Below, one piece after another: positions 1 through 15,200 of a stretch of 64,000 nt of DNA. The position numbers were made by a program, and so were the translations under genes. The stretch comes from Micromussa lordhowensis (taxonomy: Eukaryota; Cnidaria; Anthozoa; Scleractinia; Lobophylliidae). Numbering within the stretch: position 1 is the first letter of the stretch; each line of letters opens with the position of its first letter. Location of the stretch: positions 19,765,606 to 19,829,605 of the forward strand of contig OZ026607.1 in the NCBI GenBank assembly GCA_964020085.1. Reading direction: 5' to 3'. The notes below the pieces were generated by a model. It searched no databases, was not told the DNA's origin, and saw nothing but the letters and a program-made list of their open reading frames with translations.

Positions 1-257
1 CACAGTGATCTTACGAAGAAAAAACTGAACGTAAACCCATCACTTGCGTGCGAAAATTAAACGCAAAATTAACCAAGCAAAGATGCCGAATTTTTCGGCC
101 CCAATCTTCGACGTCTCTCTCAAGCGAGGAAAGACTGGAGCGGGCAAGGAGCGACGAATATTTATTCGCGCTGTAGTAAAGGAAGGTAACTTTTTGAAGC
201 AAGGGCTGGTAGAAGAACACAATTTGAACAGAAAAAGGAACAAAAGAAAATATTTAC

Positions 258-2198
258 CTCAAAGTGTGCATCTATAAGTTCGTAATACTCCTGGAGCGGT
301 AACGGGCCCATGAAAGAAGCTCGGCACTGAACAGAGTCCTGAAAAGAAATTCAAAGAAACTCATCAAAACTACATGTAGTAAGGATTTGTGTTTGAAGGA
401 ACTCGGACATGGAAACAACATGATTATCATGACGCCATCGTTTTCGAAAACCTCTGTTTTTAAAACGTTTTACGTCCACACGAAAACGAAAAGTCGGCGT
501 ATTCAAATTCCTACGGTTTGAAGAGCGTTTTCGAAAAGCTCCGTTTTCGAGACGGATTCGTGTGGTAGGCCTAACCGGAGAAGTAAAGCTACGTTTTTCC
601 AAATTCTTCCGGCGTAGTGTGGAAGCTGTCTAAGGTTTTACTGTACCTTGTTTTTCTTGAAATGTGCGTCTAGCCGCTTGCAAACCTCGTGCAGAATAAG
701 CCACATCCCCTGAAACACATCACACTGGATTCTGTATCTCTCTGCGGAGAAAAAGAAACAGAGATCGAATATATAAACAATACCCTCCATTTGGCATGAA
801 CGTATGCTGACCCTATGCTGGGATATTTGTCCGTGTACATTATCTGTTCCGAGAAGTAAGCAGTTTTCTGAGAGCAAAGCTCGAGGAAATCTGAGCCACG
901 AAGAACAGATAATGTTCAAGAACAAATATCTGAGCATATTTTCACGCCAAATGGAGCCTATTATGTTTATTATCCTTCAAATAGTTTTTTGCAACACGCG
1001 CAGTTTTGAAAATTAGGGAATATCACTCGGATAATGCTCAGGGCATATTCATTCACGTGACAAGTTTTGACCAATCGCGCGCGAGCGAAAATATGTTCTT
1101 TGCCTCCCTGGCAAAAGGGGTCTTTGAGAGAAACCATTCATATGCAAATGTGTTTCATTTCACCTTGAGTTCCATACCAGCGAGTCAAAGTTATTTTCAC
1201 GAGGAAAGTTCTTATCGAGGACTAGTTCTGAAATTGACGAGAAAAAAACTCGGAACTGGCCAAATACATAGTGTAATGTTTACTTAGATTAGGCCTGGTC
1301 ACATGGGTGAAAATCGTTAGATAACAATAGGCGACCCTTTGTTTGCAATATTTGCCTCATTAGCATAAGCGAACAGTTTCTGATGGAGCTACAAAAACAT
1401 TAGTCCTGAATACTGTCCCAAGTAATCTGAGCCAAATGTACTGAATACTTACTTTTTGTGCGAAAAGGGTTTTAAAGGAGAATATAAGAGCTCATTAGCG
1501 CTTTTGCCACCCAAAAATTTTGCAGTTTTTGAAAACCCATTTTTCAGTGAATACTACACCCAAAGAGCCAAACATTTCACCACTTTCACTTGCTACGTTT
1601 CACAAGCTCTAAATACTTGTCGTCAATTGGTAACTAGCATGATGTCTTCTCAGAGTGAAGTTGTATGTTCATGAGGAAAAATGTCAGCAAAGATCGCTCT
1701 GTAAGTCGGAGCATACATACGTGATGTTTTTGAAGCGAGGATAGTGACAACCGGTCCAGAAAAGTACTGGATACCAACTGCTGCCATTGGAATGACAGCA
1801 TCGTTTACCATATCTACAGAAAAAAAAAATATACGATGGATTGAAAAAGTGGCGAAATTGTCAATACAGGAGGCAATTTCTTGAGGGGACGCCTCGCCCA
1901 ACAAGGCTAACCTGTGAGCAGGCTCGCTAACCTGTGAGCAGGCTCGCTAACCTGTGAGCAGGCTCTAGCACAGGACACCCAGCCTCCGAAGCAAACCATT
2001 ATTGTTGAGTTTACTACTATCTAGTAAGTTATCTGAGCCTCTGAAATGACACATAATGTCATTCAAATAGTGGAGACGACATAGGACAACCGACTATTAC
2101 TCACCAGGAAATATGTCAGCCAGGTTTACAGGGGGTTTGTTGGTATCTACGGTTAACTGCAAGAAAAATCAAAACAAACTAGTTTTCTTCAAGTGAAT

Positions 2199-2235
<37 letters not shown>

Positions 2236-5200
2236 TCCGTAGGGAGTATTACAAGATAACTTGGTTTTATCAACTGAGTTGATAATGTGAGATTCGAAAG
2301 CGGACATTTCGGGCGTTACTGAGTCCGGCCTTCGTCAGAGCGAAGGGCTAACGCTCGAAACGTCAGCTTTCGAATCTCTTTACGGTGGCTAACTCAGTTG
2401 ATAAAACCAAGTTATCTAGTTTTCTTCGAGGTCTATTCAGTCTTTCACTGCAGGTTTCCTACTCATACAGCTGGAAGAAAATTTCTTGAACTGAATTTTA
2501 CCCACCGTAAGCGAGACATATTTTCTAGAGGTCACGCTGTTTACCGCCCAGACAGACAAACAGACAGACAACCTATATTTAAGTACGATTAAAATTATAG
2601 CTCAGTAGCTTATGGGGTTGTGCAGTAACATAATAAAAATCAACATTTAAAAATTAAGCTCTGTACAACTATACACATGATAGATATAGTTCATCTGTTA
2701 TTACACTTTGCTTTATAACTACTTCGTGTCTAAAACTCTTATTTCTTGCCGAAACTAGCACAAAGGACATGTAACCAATTGGTATTTCTTGAGAAAAAAA
2801 ACACGTCTGTATTTCACGACAGGCACATTGTCGAATCAAACAAACATTCTAAAGAACTAAAGGATTACAAACTTCAAACCTAACCTGGAAAAATCATCCA
2901 CTTTCCAGTTACTCATCAAAAAATTTAAACTTCTTACCTTATGATTAGCATTTTTCACTGGTTGACAACCCTTACAGACCACAGCTAATGGGAAGCGTAT
3001 ATCTGCTTGAGCGACTCGCGGGGCCTCTGCAAACAAGTTAAGTTAAGGGAAAACGTTATCAACGAACAGTTTTTTTACACTTATCATTAGGTCACACCTA
3101 ACACATCAAAATTATCGGAAGGTTTCTACAAAATCGCTTGATTTGCTTCGGTAGTTATTGAATCTGATACCCCTCTCAAAAGCTTCTAGAAACTAGTGTT
3201 TCTTCAGGATAAACGTACCAGAGTTTGTAAGGTATGTGGCAGTGACTTGAGCTTTTAACGAACAAGGAATAGAACCACCACGAGAATAAAATGAAATCTC
3301 GGCAGACACGGGTTCACTTCTGTCTCCTAAAAAAAAAAAAACATGTCAAAGCAGGTAAAGCTTAAGTCTGCATATGAGCCAAGTGGTGCATCAGGCTGGA
3401 GCTTAACCCGGTTGCCGTAGCGTGAAGCGACTAGGAATGTTTCTACTCCCCTCGGGATGGGATGCTAGTCTATCGCAGTGTCACCCCCAGCATTAAATTC
3501 ACCGGTGCCATTTGTACACCTGGGTGGAGAGAGGCAATTTGGAAGTAAAATGTCTTGTCCAAGAACACAACACAATCATCATCGTCATAGTAATAATGAG
3601 TAAGTAAGTTCTTGGACAATTCTGTCCAAGGGGTAAAGGTGCAATGAGGTTAACCCTATGTGAAGCACCAACCCGTGAGACCAGGCCAGACCACAACACC
3701 GGGAACTACGTGCCCTACTCTTTTTGATAAGTGTGTGGGTTCTTTAACGTCCCCTGCTAACCATGTAACACGGAAGATGCAGGAGACGGGGCCTCTCCGG
3801 GGTCATTATCCGAGATGACTTGAACGTCTAACCATTTGCAGATGAATTTACAAAGGTAGCACATTCTGCTCAGCTATTTTAAGACCCTGAGTGTTGGTCC
3901 GGTCTGGGGCTCGAACCCTCAACCTTCCGCACAGTAGACTGGCGCTCTACCAACTGAGCTAACCAGGCGGCTTTGATTCGAACCCCGACGGCTCGATCTT
4001 GAGGTGAGCGCACTAACCACGAGGCCGCCGTGCCTCACACATGTACAAAGAAACGTCACTAAAATGGCAAAGAGATGCAATGGAACTTATTGAAGGTAAG
4101 ATAAGGGAACTATACCACAGCCCGTGAATCTTTCCCAAATTTAGGATAAATGTTTTACTCACCGATTATGGGAAAGACTATTGATGACCTGTTGCACATG
4201 ATGGGGGGACTGGAAATGACACTAAGGACAACATTTTCTATCGGACTTGGTGCTTGCGACTTCAGAGTGACCTGAGACGAGAGAGAGACATTACATGACT
4301 TAACACTGCGAATACTGTAGTATCCAGTCAGATCATTCCATGTCTGATCGTTCCACTGTAGAGTCAAATCGATCCACAAGAAAGTCAGTTCCACAATTTC
4401 ACAATAGAGTAAGATTGTTCCACTTATCATAAATAGTTAGATAATGATGCACATTGACAGTCATTCAGTCTGATGGCAAACAGAGAGACGACAGACAGAC
4501 GCGGACGGTGGAAAAAGTACACGTAACATAGTAAATGGTTTGAACCTGTCCCAGGAGTTTTAGAAGTTCGTATTGTGTGATCGTCCGGATGAGGGTAGTT
4601 CTGAAAGGGACTGTTGTTGGTGATCGACGGAAGTGGTCCACTGAAACTGATTAGTTAGTTGAGCCGTAATGGTACTGGCTGAAAGACTCGTGAAATTAGT
4701 TTTGTCACCAGTCATTTGTCAGTTCTAAGTCGGTCTGTTTAAAGTCCATGTGTCAGTTTTGTTTATGTCGTGAATAAGTCCTTTTCAGAACTACATTGTT
4801 CTCTCATCCAGCTATAAGAACTAAATTGTACCAGCATGCAGGCAAATACATTGTTGTTGATGATTCAATTCACACACTGTGCCTCTTTTAGAATGTAACA
4901 ATGGCTAAATTACGAGTCTTCCAAGCTCCACATTCTCAGAGTTATATACTATTGGAACTAACATTAACACAGAAACACGTGATAATGTCTAGGTAAGGAG
5001 ATAAATGACAGATGTACATGTATCTCAAGCTAGGAAATACATGTAAGAAGGTTAATGTGTCGCCTTACCGTGACCGTGATTGACGGAAATGATTCATCGC
5101 CATCATCAATTGCACTTTGCTGTCGATACAAAAGTAACGCATGTCCTGTTACAGTACATGGTACAGAGATTGTAAAACAATCACTTTTTTCTCTTGAAAG

Positions 5201-8200
5201 TCTCAAAAGCTATAAACAGCTCAGGGGTTACACTGTAATTAGAATTATCTAACATCGTGGCTGGCAAATTACTCCTTAATTTTGACGCGAAATTTCAGTG
5301 CTAATTTATAATTTTACAAGTGAAATTAAAAAATTGCCATAGCAACGTTTGGCATGAAATTTCTTGATATAATAACATCTAAAACCAACGATTGTTTGCA
5401 TAATTTGTCACCCATGATGTAAAAAAGGTAATATAGTGGTATACTTATGAAATTGACAAATAATGTGTCGTTTTGTTAAAATTCTAACAATTAAAGTTTT
5501 AGAATTTTGACAAAACACGGGTGAAAGATTTCCAAATTTCACTCATTACCATCTGATTACCCATACAAAAATGCATAGTTAAGGAGTTCTGCAGAGTATC
5601 CACTTACTGATACGGCATCTAGACGTGTTGGTATATGCACAGTTATGAGAAGGTCTTCTTTTTGTTGTGCTCGGGGTAAAATTTCTGTAAAAAAAATCCA
5701 CAAAATCGAAATAAGCATGATGTTCAAGCACATGTAAGCACAACATCAAATACCTTACATGTCCATTCATTTCTTCCTGCAAATGGCAAAATGCCCCTTT
5801 TACCCTACCAGAGCTAATTGTAGATTCCTTGATTTCTTTTTGTAGTTCTTTCATTTCAACGTCAGCCTCCTGGAACACAAAACAAACTACTTAAAGAAGA
5901 ATGCCAAATAAAGGTGACATGCTTGCAATTAACACTATGTAACCTGCAATCAGATATTCTTTTTTAACACACGGGGAAGCCAAAAGAGAAAAAACAAAGC
6001 CTGATCGCAGGTCAAACACTGTGGGATCTTTTTACCACTAGTAATTATAGGCTTCCAATAACGCTCCTGAATAAGCAAACCACCAAACGTGATTTATACT
6101 TGTTGACAAAAAGAGGTCAACACGTTGGTGCGTTTTCACCTACAGTGTACAGTTATGTGTTTGGAATCTTGTTGTTCATTTCGTCACCTCCATTATTTTT
6201 CTCTTCTTTTGTGCACTCTCTCAACCGACTCAATGGACACTTCAAACTAAATTGAAGATGGATGTGATTATAAATTTTGCTTCGCTTGAAAAGTGTCTTG
6301 ATTTCTCGGCTCGAATGCAGTGGTAAGAGGATCATGGAGGTTGGTAATGGATGAATACTACCTCTGTTTATCAAGTGATACTACAACATTGGTATCACAT
6401 AAATGCCCAGCCATTGGGGAACCAATAATGGTAATCTTTATAGCATAATAAGTTACCATTATAGCAACAGTATAACCTGTTAAAAACACTCTTAATTTTA
6501 GCGTTAAGAGCTTATAACTCAAAAACGAGGGCGGTGATGCCCATTTTGAGTTGAGTTTCGCCTGTGAAAACCAGTTGCCCTCCTGCGGAAAACATAAATG
6601 AAACCCCTGATAACCTACATTCCTGCAAACCAAGAACTTTACATACCTCATAATTAATGTCCCGAGCTTCAGGAGCTGGCGTCACCATCATTGAGGGATC
6701 AGTTCCCAGATACGCACAATGTACATAGCCTGTATCATCAAGGGTCACTATCACACCTTGTAGTTCTCTGAATTACAAATCAACAACAAACAACAAACTT
6801 AGCAAGAAAAACAAAATTGTTAGTAGTGCAAAATTACAACCAGCTAATGGTCAATGACTGGTGAGAATGGAGACCCTACCAAATTTGTGTAAATTTTCAC
6901 TGAAAAGAAACAGTATTTCTAATAAATGCAGGGATTCAATAAGGGATGGTCACCGGGCTAAATGAAAGCATCCCTTGATCCCATGGGGAGCCATGGTATT
7001 AAGCTGACACAATCCTTTTTTGACTTTTGGTATTGTCTTGCTAAAGAGAGATACCATAAACAATCATGTCTTTTTCAGAGGATGACTTAGTGTTATGCCT
7101 TAGATTCTAGTGGTTAATTCTTACTGGAATGATGCTACTTTGACGGCAACAGGGATGTGTGGAAGCTGTGCAGCCCATGCTAGCGCTACATCTTGGTAAA
7201 TCATCAAAGTTTTGTTGAAGGTTGCAATCAAGGCATTTACACTCCCTTCCACCACTGAAATCAAATTTGTACATATCACCGAGATTAGTACATGTAAGAT
7301 CAGCAACACCTCAGCACTGACTGGTTGAAAGCTCTGCTTAATTAAACAGTTCATGTTTGAATCTTATTAAGTGCACATTTTCTATATGTTGTAAAAATTA
7401 GTTTATTATTTTACGAAACATTTTGTTTGTTTATCATTACAATGTCAATGTTAACTCATAACTATGCAAAATTGCATAGTTATTCACAGTCAAAATTGCA
7501 CAGTTAACTTATCTTAAAGTTTGATTTTATTTCAATAGGTAAGTTCATTCTGTGCCTCATTGAAAATCAGCTCTCTACAAAATTAATACACAAATATCAT
7601 TTTACAGTAAAAGAGAGAGTTTTTTTAAAGCGTTGGCTAGTTATTGCCCATACCTTGTAAGATTAATTATCTTACCTGAAGTATATGGAATAAAACAACT
7701 GGGATTGTATTCAAATTTCTTCATGAATCTCACTGATCCGTTTTCATTGAGACAAAACAGTGAGCGCTCACCTGCAGGGTAAGACATTCTGACATCAACA
7801 AACAAATTCAACTTACTCTACAACCTTGTGATGAGAGATGAGATCACAGTGTCTCTAAAACTTAGCCTCTCACATGAACAAGCAGTGTTCGCACTACACT
7901 GTAGGCTTTGCGAAAAAAAAAAAACACCTCCTAGGCCCCTCAGCCTCAAAACTTTAGGGGTCCTGCACAATTTTTAAGCATCTTCATAACTTAATTGTCC
8001 AAGAAAATAAGTCTTTTTGGACCATTTTTTCATCCAAAGACTTTTACATCATAACCTTAACATGATAGAGAGAGAGGAAGTTGTGTAGCAATCTAATTTG
8101 TCCACCATGAATCCTTTGTGTATTTATTCAAGTTTATTAAAAAGCGTCTTTAATCATTTACTTTCGTTTTCTTGGAATAAAGTTACTTAAGACCTTTAGG

Positions 8201-11200
8201 AGTAAGAATGTTTTTGTAAACTTTGGTAACTTATTTTTTCTTTCATAGTTTCTTCTGCTATTTTATCGCTTTCAAGCTTAAGTTAATGTCCGTGCATACC
8301 AAGGACACGACAGGCACTGTCTTTGCACATCCTGCAAGAGTTTTATGTGTATATGAACAATTTGTGCGAAAATGCGAATTCAGCTGACAAGTGTTTCAAT
8401 ACTACAATGATAAGCTTCTAGTGAAGACTATTTCTGTGTGCAAATGAAAACTATTTATCAGGTTTACACTGCATAGGAAATAATAATTATTTTCTTGTAA
8501 GTTGTTTACTAGTAACTAAAAATACTCTCACCTAAGACAAATATTGAAATTGGTGCATTTGTACTACTGAAAACGACTATGTCTATTGCATGCTCTCCAA
8601 TATTTGCTGTCCAGTCCATCTGCAAAATACAAAAAATGAATAATTTATTCTTCTGATCACAGTTATTTGAATATTCCTCAAGGCATAAATTTTAATATTA
8701 CTATTATTATTATCTAATAAATTATTATAAATTATTGCTCAGTATTATTGTATTAAAGTTTAACACTGATAAAGTCTAGCTACATGTTTAACTCAGTTTT
8801 AATTACCGTTAATTTCTTTCCTGACACTTTTTTATTTCCTATGTCCTCTTTTGTATTAGCATCAGTAGCAACAGCTAGAGTCTGATATCTGCAAAAGCAA
8901 GACAAAAAGAAATTTAAGAGTTGCAGCCAATTGTTTCAGAAGTGGTGGTGTCTTGGATTTACCATTAGCCAGACTCTTCAAAAGATGAGATTTGACCTAG
9001 AAGATACCATACTGATCACATAGCGCTGCAAAAATTTGTGAAGTGTCTTGGGGTGATTGCTTCTTATTGCAAGGTAAAATCTAATTAAACACAAGTTATA
9101 ACCAAACAGATACCCACACATCAAATGTCATTTTCATTGTCATTGTCACTTTCATTTTTCTATTGGAACGAGGTGCTTAATGAAAAAAACACACACTAAC
9201 ATTCAAATCAAGAAAACTTGATTATTAAAAGATGCTAAACCACTGGAGGAACTCCCACATGAAAAGGCCTCGATGCTCGTCATCTCGTTTAGGAGATGCT
9301 CGTCATCTCGTTTAGGAGATGCTCGTCATCTCGTTTAGGGGATGCTCGTCATCTCGTTTAGGGGTATAAATCAAGGATTCTGCTCTCACTTAGGGTGTTC
9401 CTGACAATGCGCCACTATTTGTAGCTATCAAAGTATCTTTTACGGTGCACTCGAAGAAATAACAAGATAGCCTTTATTTCCAGTTTTAAATTAATCTTGT
9501 GTCTGGTCTCCTGGACAAGGCTCCTTTCCTGAACAGTGGCTCGTAATCAAGCGTATTCCATATTGAGTGGTATCTTTTAGGGGTCAAATAAAGTTCAAGT
9601 CATGCCCAGATTAATTCATATTTTATGACAAGCTTCTCCAGTTTTTGCTGCCGATAGGCAGCCTTCATATTCTTGAAGCCATGAGAAATTTTGGTTCGAC
9701 GGTTCAACCCATCGTTCACATTAAGAAACAGCCAATCAAAAATCCTGTTTTATGGCGCAGTCTAGCCAATCAACAGCTGTCTTATAAGAAAAATTGACAT
9801 GTGCCTCGTGCTCGCTCTACAGTTGATCAGAGTCAAGGTTTCGCTGTTTACAGGTGAGTTTTGGCACTTTTTGCTGATGTATTATGATTACTTCTATTAG
9901 AGGAAGCATTCATGTCACTTGCAGCTTTGCTTTTCAATCGATCGAATTCGGTCCATTTAAAAGGCTTTGAATATAGCCTAACATTGTTAGACAAAATAAA
10001 TAGTCTATTACGCGTTGCGTTACACAGTGTCACTGTCACTAATTGATCAGTTCATAAACCCGTTATACATGTAGTAACTGTTGTTACACCAAGTATTTAG
10101 TTTATTTCCAAGTTGCGCTTGAAAGACAAAAGAAAGTGTCACTAATCGTTCTAAGAATCAGTTAAAAAGCCCTTATTATTACATGTTGCGTTAGACTGTG
10201 TTATTCGTTACACCTTCCGTTTTCGTTAACCAATGTATTTCTTTTCCACTTTTAGCAATTACTACAAGCATCATCCCAAGAAAAACCTTAGCCACACCAA
10301 TGTTATACTCAAACAACGTACATGTAACCATGTTATTAATTTTGCAAATAAAATAAGTTATATTTTTGTTGAAATTCTCATTGTCGTATTTGCATTCAAA
10401 AACACCTTTATTGGCAGCACTCACTTCTCAATGAGAACTCCTAGTATAATTTATATGCGAGTCCTTTCCTGGTGCCAAACCAAACCATTATAATTGTCTT
10501 ACTTGTAAGATTCCACCACCCTTGATGAGCTACACGTCAGGAATGAATCGGTCTTCCCTACATAACTCAAGGGTCCAGGTAGCAGAAAACCAGGAAGAAA
10601 TCTTCCAAAGGCAAAACTCTCTTGTTCAAAGAACGACAACATGCCATCCATGGACTGAATGCAAATGAAATCCTTACCTGAAAAACAGCTGTATATGTTA
10701 GACAAATAAAAAGTACTGTAAATGTACATGTATGATGAAGAAGATAAATTGGATAAAACTCCACCTACAAGTCAAGGCTGTCAACAAGGGCTATAAGGCC
10801 TAACACCTGCTACATGTACTGTTGAGTGTGTTTAATGGGCCCTTGGTGTTATGGGTGATCTTGCCTGTAGATCACACAATTCACTCAAAAGGTTTGTTAA
10901 CAAGTTTGTTACAAGTGTGAAAGATAAAGGCTACAGATGGATCAAAACTTAATGACAACCTAGACTGTAGATACATTGCATACAAGTCTACTTACATCAG
11001 CACAGTACACGTTACTTGAACATACTTATCATAATTTAACAAATAAATTTAGTTTTCATTTATCTTAACAATACAGGTAGAAAATTTCAGTTTGAATAAC
11101 GATGACAAGCTGATGGCAATGGTACAACAGACAGTGTACAGGTCTGACAAATAACATCATCTTGATGGAATGAATGCCAAGTGCAATACAATGTATGTGT

Positions 11201-12254
11201 ATTGTACCCTTTTAGCATTTGGATTCTCCAAACAGAAATTTCTCTGATATTCATTATAAACCTGGGTGGAATGTACAGACTGATCATCACAATGCCAGAT
11301 TCAAGTTTAAGTGCTTTGCGTAACAGAAACTGAAGGTACATGGGCCAGTAGGCTTGGAAGATTACTAATAATTTATGCCTCACTTAGTTAGCTAGTAAAG
11401 ATTTTCTAGTTACTCTGAGAGACACTTACTTTTGACACCACCAAAAGGTCCATGTGTCATATTGTAAGCTGTTCTTTCCAAAATATGTTCATACATCAGT
11501 TTAAGGGTGTAGTGATTTCCATGCTCGACAGCTCCCGAAATAACTATTACAAAGAGAACATATTCATGTAAATATGTACTCAAGTAGATTTTACATGTAG
11601 TTTGCAGCAAAAAAAAAAACAACAAAATTCCTACAACCTTCCAGTCTCGGAAACATCACCAAACCTAAATAAATATTACCTCAGGCTAGGAATTTCCAGG
11701 ATTTCAAGGGGAATAACTATAACAATGGGCTCACTAGTATAGATCTGTCTACACGACCAATTATAAATTGTCAAGTGACTTGGGAGTTCAAAATCAAATT
11801 GCCGTTATGAGAACTGTTTGACAATTCTGTACCTGTAGGTAAGCTACCTCATGACAATGGAAAACAAACTTATCTTTGGTATGCAATATCCAATGGTAGA
11901 TATACTGTCTATGCACGTCTAATGTTAAAGTAAATTTATGGTACTTTACCTGCCACACTATACACAGCTAGTTTTCTTGGATGGAGAACAGCTAAATGGA
12001 GCTGATCCAGTCCTCTAAGAATGAAAAATAGTAATGTATCATTTTGAATTCCTTTGATTTATTTTAATGTGTACTCTCCATTTACCAACTGGCAAACCCT
12101 CTTAAGATCTGTAGCTGGGGCACTATTAACTGATTAAACATCAGGAAAGTCACACACAAACATTTTGAAATTTTTAGTGAAACATACATGTACATTTAAG
12201 GTTCTGGAGAAAACAATACATTTTGTTGTCCAATGTTTTCCAGTTTTCACCTTT

Positions 12255-12297
<43 letters not shown>

Positions 12298-15200
12298 TAA
12301 TAACAATAATTAATAATAGTAAACTTTATTAAAACTTTACAATAATTGCTTACAAAATTTAACGCCTGAGTCGCACATGGAGGTTGGGTGCCCAGGTACC
12401 CAGGGGCTGGAGCTGCCGACCCCAAACCCAGGTAGCAAGAACATCCCAAAAGCCTGCCCTACCCGCAACCCAGCCACGAGCCCCGCCCGCCAAACCCAGC
12501 CCCAGCCCAAGCACCCGTCACACAGAGCTGGGAGCTCAGTGGAATAATAACAATAATAAACAATAATAAACATTGTAATGAAATAAAAGGGGGAGGAGGG
12601 AGGGAGAAAACACTAAAACACTCCAAAAAAAACTGAGGACGCCCCAACCACTACACACAGTAAAACTACGACCACATGCAAGGCGCACGCATAAAAGCAA
12701 CGACAGACCGCTGGCCCGATGGGCACGAAAAACTGCTCGCCCCAGGCCTGTATGGTAATGCAAACCCTAGCAAAAAACTAACGCCACAACACGCCACCAA
12801 ATAACGCTAATAAACGCCAACGCCACGCTAAACGCCACGCCAACTACAGAGCAAAGCTCCTAGTCGTTAACTAAGTTAAATAAGTATATTTAACCTCATT
12901 TAACGCCTGAGTCGCACATGGAGGTTGGGTGCCCAGGTACCCAGGGGCTGGAGCTGCCGACCCCAAACCCAGGTAGCAAGAACATCCCAAAAGCCTGCCC
13001 TACCCGCAACCCAGCCACGAGCCCCGCCCGCCCTGCCGAAAGGGCCTCCAGGCTGACCCAGACTGGAGAGTAGGGGGGCTCGTGGCCCAAGAGCCACAGC
13101 CCCCCAAGGGGCCAGACCTGAGGCACCCAACCCAGGCAAAAGAAAGTCCGTAAGCACAATACCTGCTACGCTAAGAGACTGGAAACCGCACTGAGAGAGC
13201 CAGCTGGTGTGCGGATATAACGTTGATAAGCGTCACTAGACCAGCGACCTAAAGTTTTGATCAGATGATCAGGCACTCCCCGGGCAGCCGCGGTGGTTGC
13301 AGCACCAATCCGGAAGCTATGGCCTGAGTAATGACCCGGGTAGCCTGCTGAATGTAGAAGTGACTGAACTGAAGAAGACAGCAGCTGGCGAGTCAAGGGA
13401 CGACCGTCCGCGAAACAAAATAATGGCCCTGAGGACGGGCCTCGCACAGCCAAGAAATTGCCCAACGCTACCACTGGGCAGACGACGTTACTGCCTCGAC
13501 CAATGTAGATGTTGCAGCCAACCCGAAAGGGATCCGTTTTTGAGCACTTAATGTGAATTTGGAAACATGTAGGATCCTGCAATGTATCGGCCTGCACATC
13601 ACTGACCCCAAGGTGAACGTTTGGATCAAACGGAGAATTAGATGTAAATTCACCCGCACGCAGGAAACCAAAGAAACCAAGGCAGCATGCCGCCCAAAGC
13701 ATGATGTGGTCCGGGGAGCTAAGATCCAAAGAACGCTTGAGAACTACCAAAACATCGATAGTGATGGGAAGGCGCTTGGGGGTAGGAGAACCTTGCACAC
13801 GCTTAATCCCCCTAAGAAGCCGCTGAAGCTGCAAACAATTGGTGAGAGGATCTGCTAACCCGTGATCGATGTGAAGAGATCGTACTGCACTGAGGTACAA
13901 CTTGATGGAGGAGTGAGTAAGTTTGTCTGCCAACATCGTGGCAAAACGCATGAGGGTCTGCTCATCGGCGGGGACATCCAGACGACAAAAATCAACGTAG
14001 CGACGCTGAGCGGACTGGTACACCTGGCGTGTAGAGGGAGCGAGGCCCTGGGAGAGGAAGAAATGGCACCTGTCTGTCAAGTGACCAGCAGGACTTCGAG
14101 GAGATCCGGAGGAACCGGGGTCGCAGCAAGGTCTGCTTGAGGGGCCAGGCGTCTGAATCTCTGAAACTGAAAGCGTGAAAGAGCGTCGGCAACAGGATTA
14201 GCTTTCCCAGGAACAGAGGAAGCCTTAAAGGAAAATGAATGACGCACCGCCAACAACGCTAAAAAACGCAACAGAACCATTAATTTGGGGTCTCGGGAGG
14301 TGCCCGTAGACAGAACAGCCACCACCGACTCGTTGTCACAGAGGAACTCGACCCGCCTACAAGACCATTGAGGACCCCACAAGTGTGCAGCCACAACAAT
14401 GGGAAAAAGCTCCTTGTACGCAATAGACAGGGGCAGCTGACATGCCGACCAAGGACCGCAGAACCACTGATGCTGGAAGATGGCACCAAAACCCAGCGTG
14501 CCAGCAGCGTCAGAAGAAACTTGAAAATCCGGGAGGGGAGCCCATTCAGGCATCAGGAAGAAGCTGAGCCCGTCCCACCTTTGGAAAAGTTCGCGCCACC
14601 ACGTAAGGTCCAAGTGAAATTCCTGGTTCAGACGAATGGGATGATCATCACGTCTGAAAGTACACAGAAGGGTAATCATGCGACGGAGGAAGGTACGGCC
14701 CTGTGGAGCGATCTTGCAAGCATGATGGAGGTGGCCGATAAGGGACTCTAACTCCCGCCACCTGCAGAAGCGCTTGCCAGACCAGGACTTCAGTAGAGTG
14801 ACGATGCGCTCTCTCTTGTCGGTGGGGAGCCGCGCCTGCAGCCTGATAGTGTCAAGCTCGATGCCTAGAATGGACAGACATGTAGATGGACCCTCCAGCT
14901 TGTCCGGGTGAAGGGGGAGGCCAAGTTTGGAACACAGCTGAATACATGCCTGCAAGTTGTTGTAACAAACCGGTGAGGCCGGGGGACCCATCGTGAGGAA
15001 GTCATCTAAATAATGCCGAAGGAAAACCACGCCATGGTGAGAAGTCAGCATCCACTGGACAGCGTCTGCGATAGCAGTGAAGATGTACGGCGCTGACCGA
15101 AGACCAAACGGGAGAGCCATGTCCACATAATATTTATCCCGCCATTTCATACCCAACAATGGGCGATCCAACGGATGAACAGCTACATTGCGATAGGCGC

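Noticed and set aside
9272..9363. Short regular repeats that could suggest a CRISPR array
   Set aside because: The units abut without spacers, and the sequence is in an intron of an animal gene.
12174..12763. Minus-strand frames with poly-Tyr and Gly/Trp-rich text
   Set aside because: Translation of the (TAA)n microsatellite and the non-coding B2/A2 repeats.
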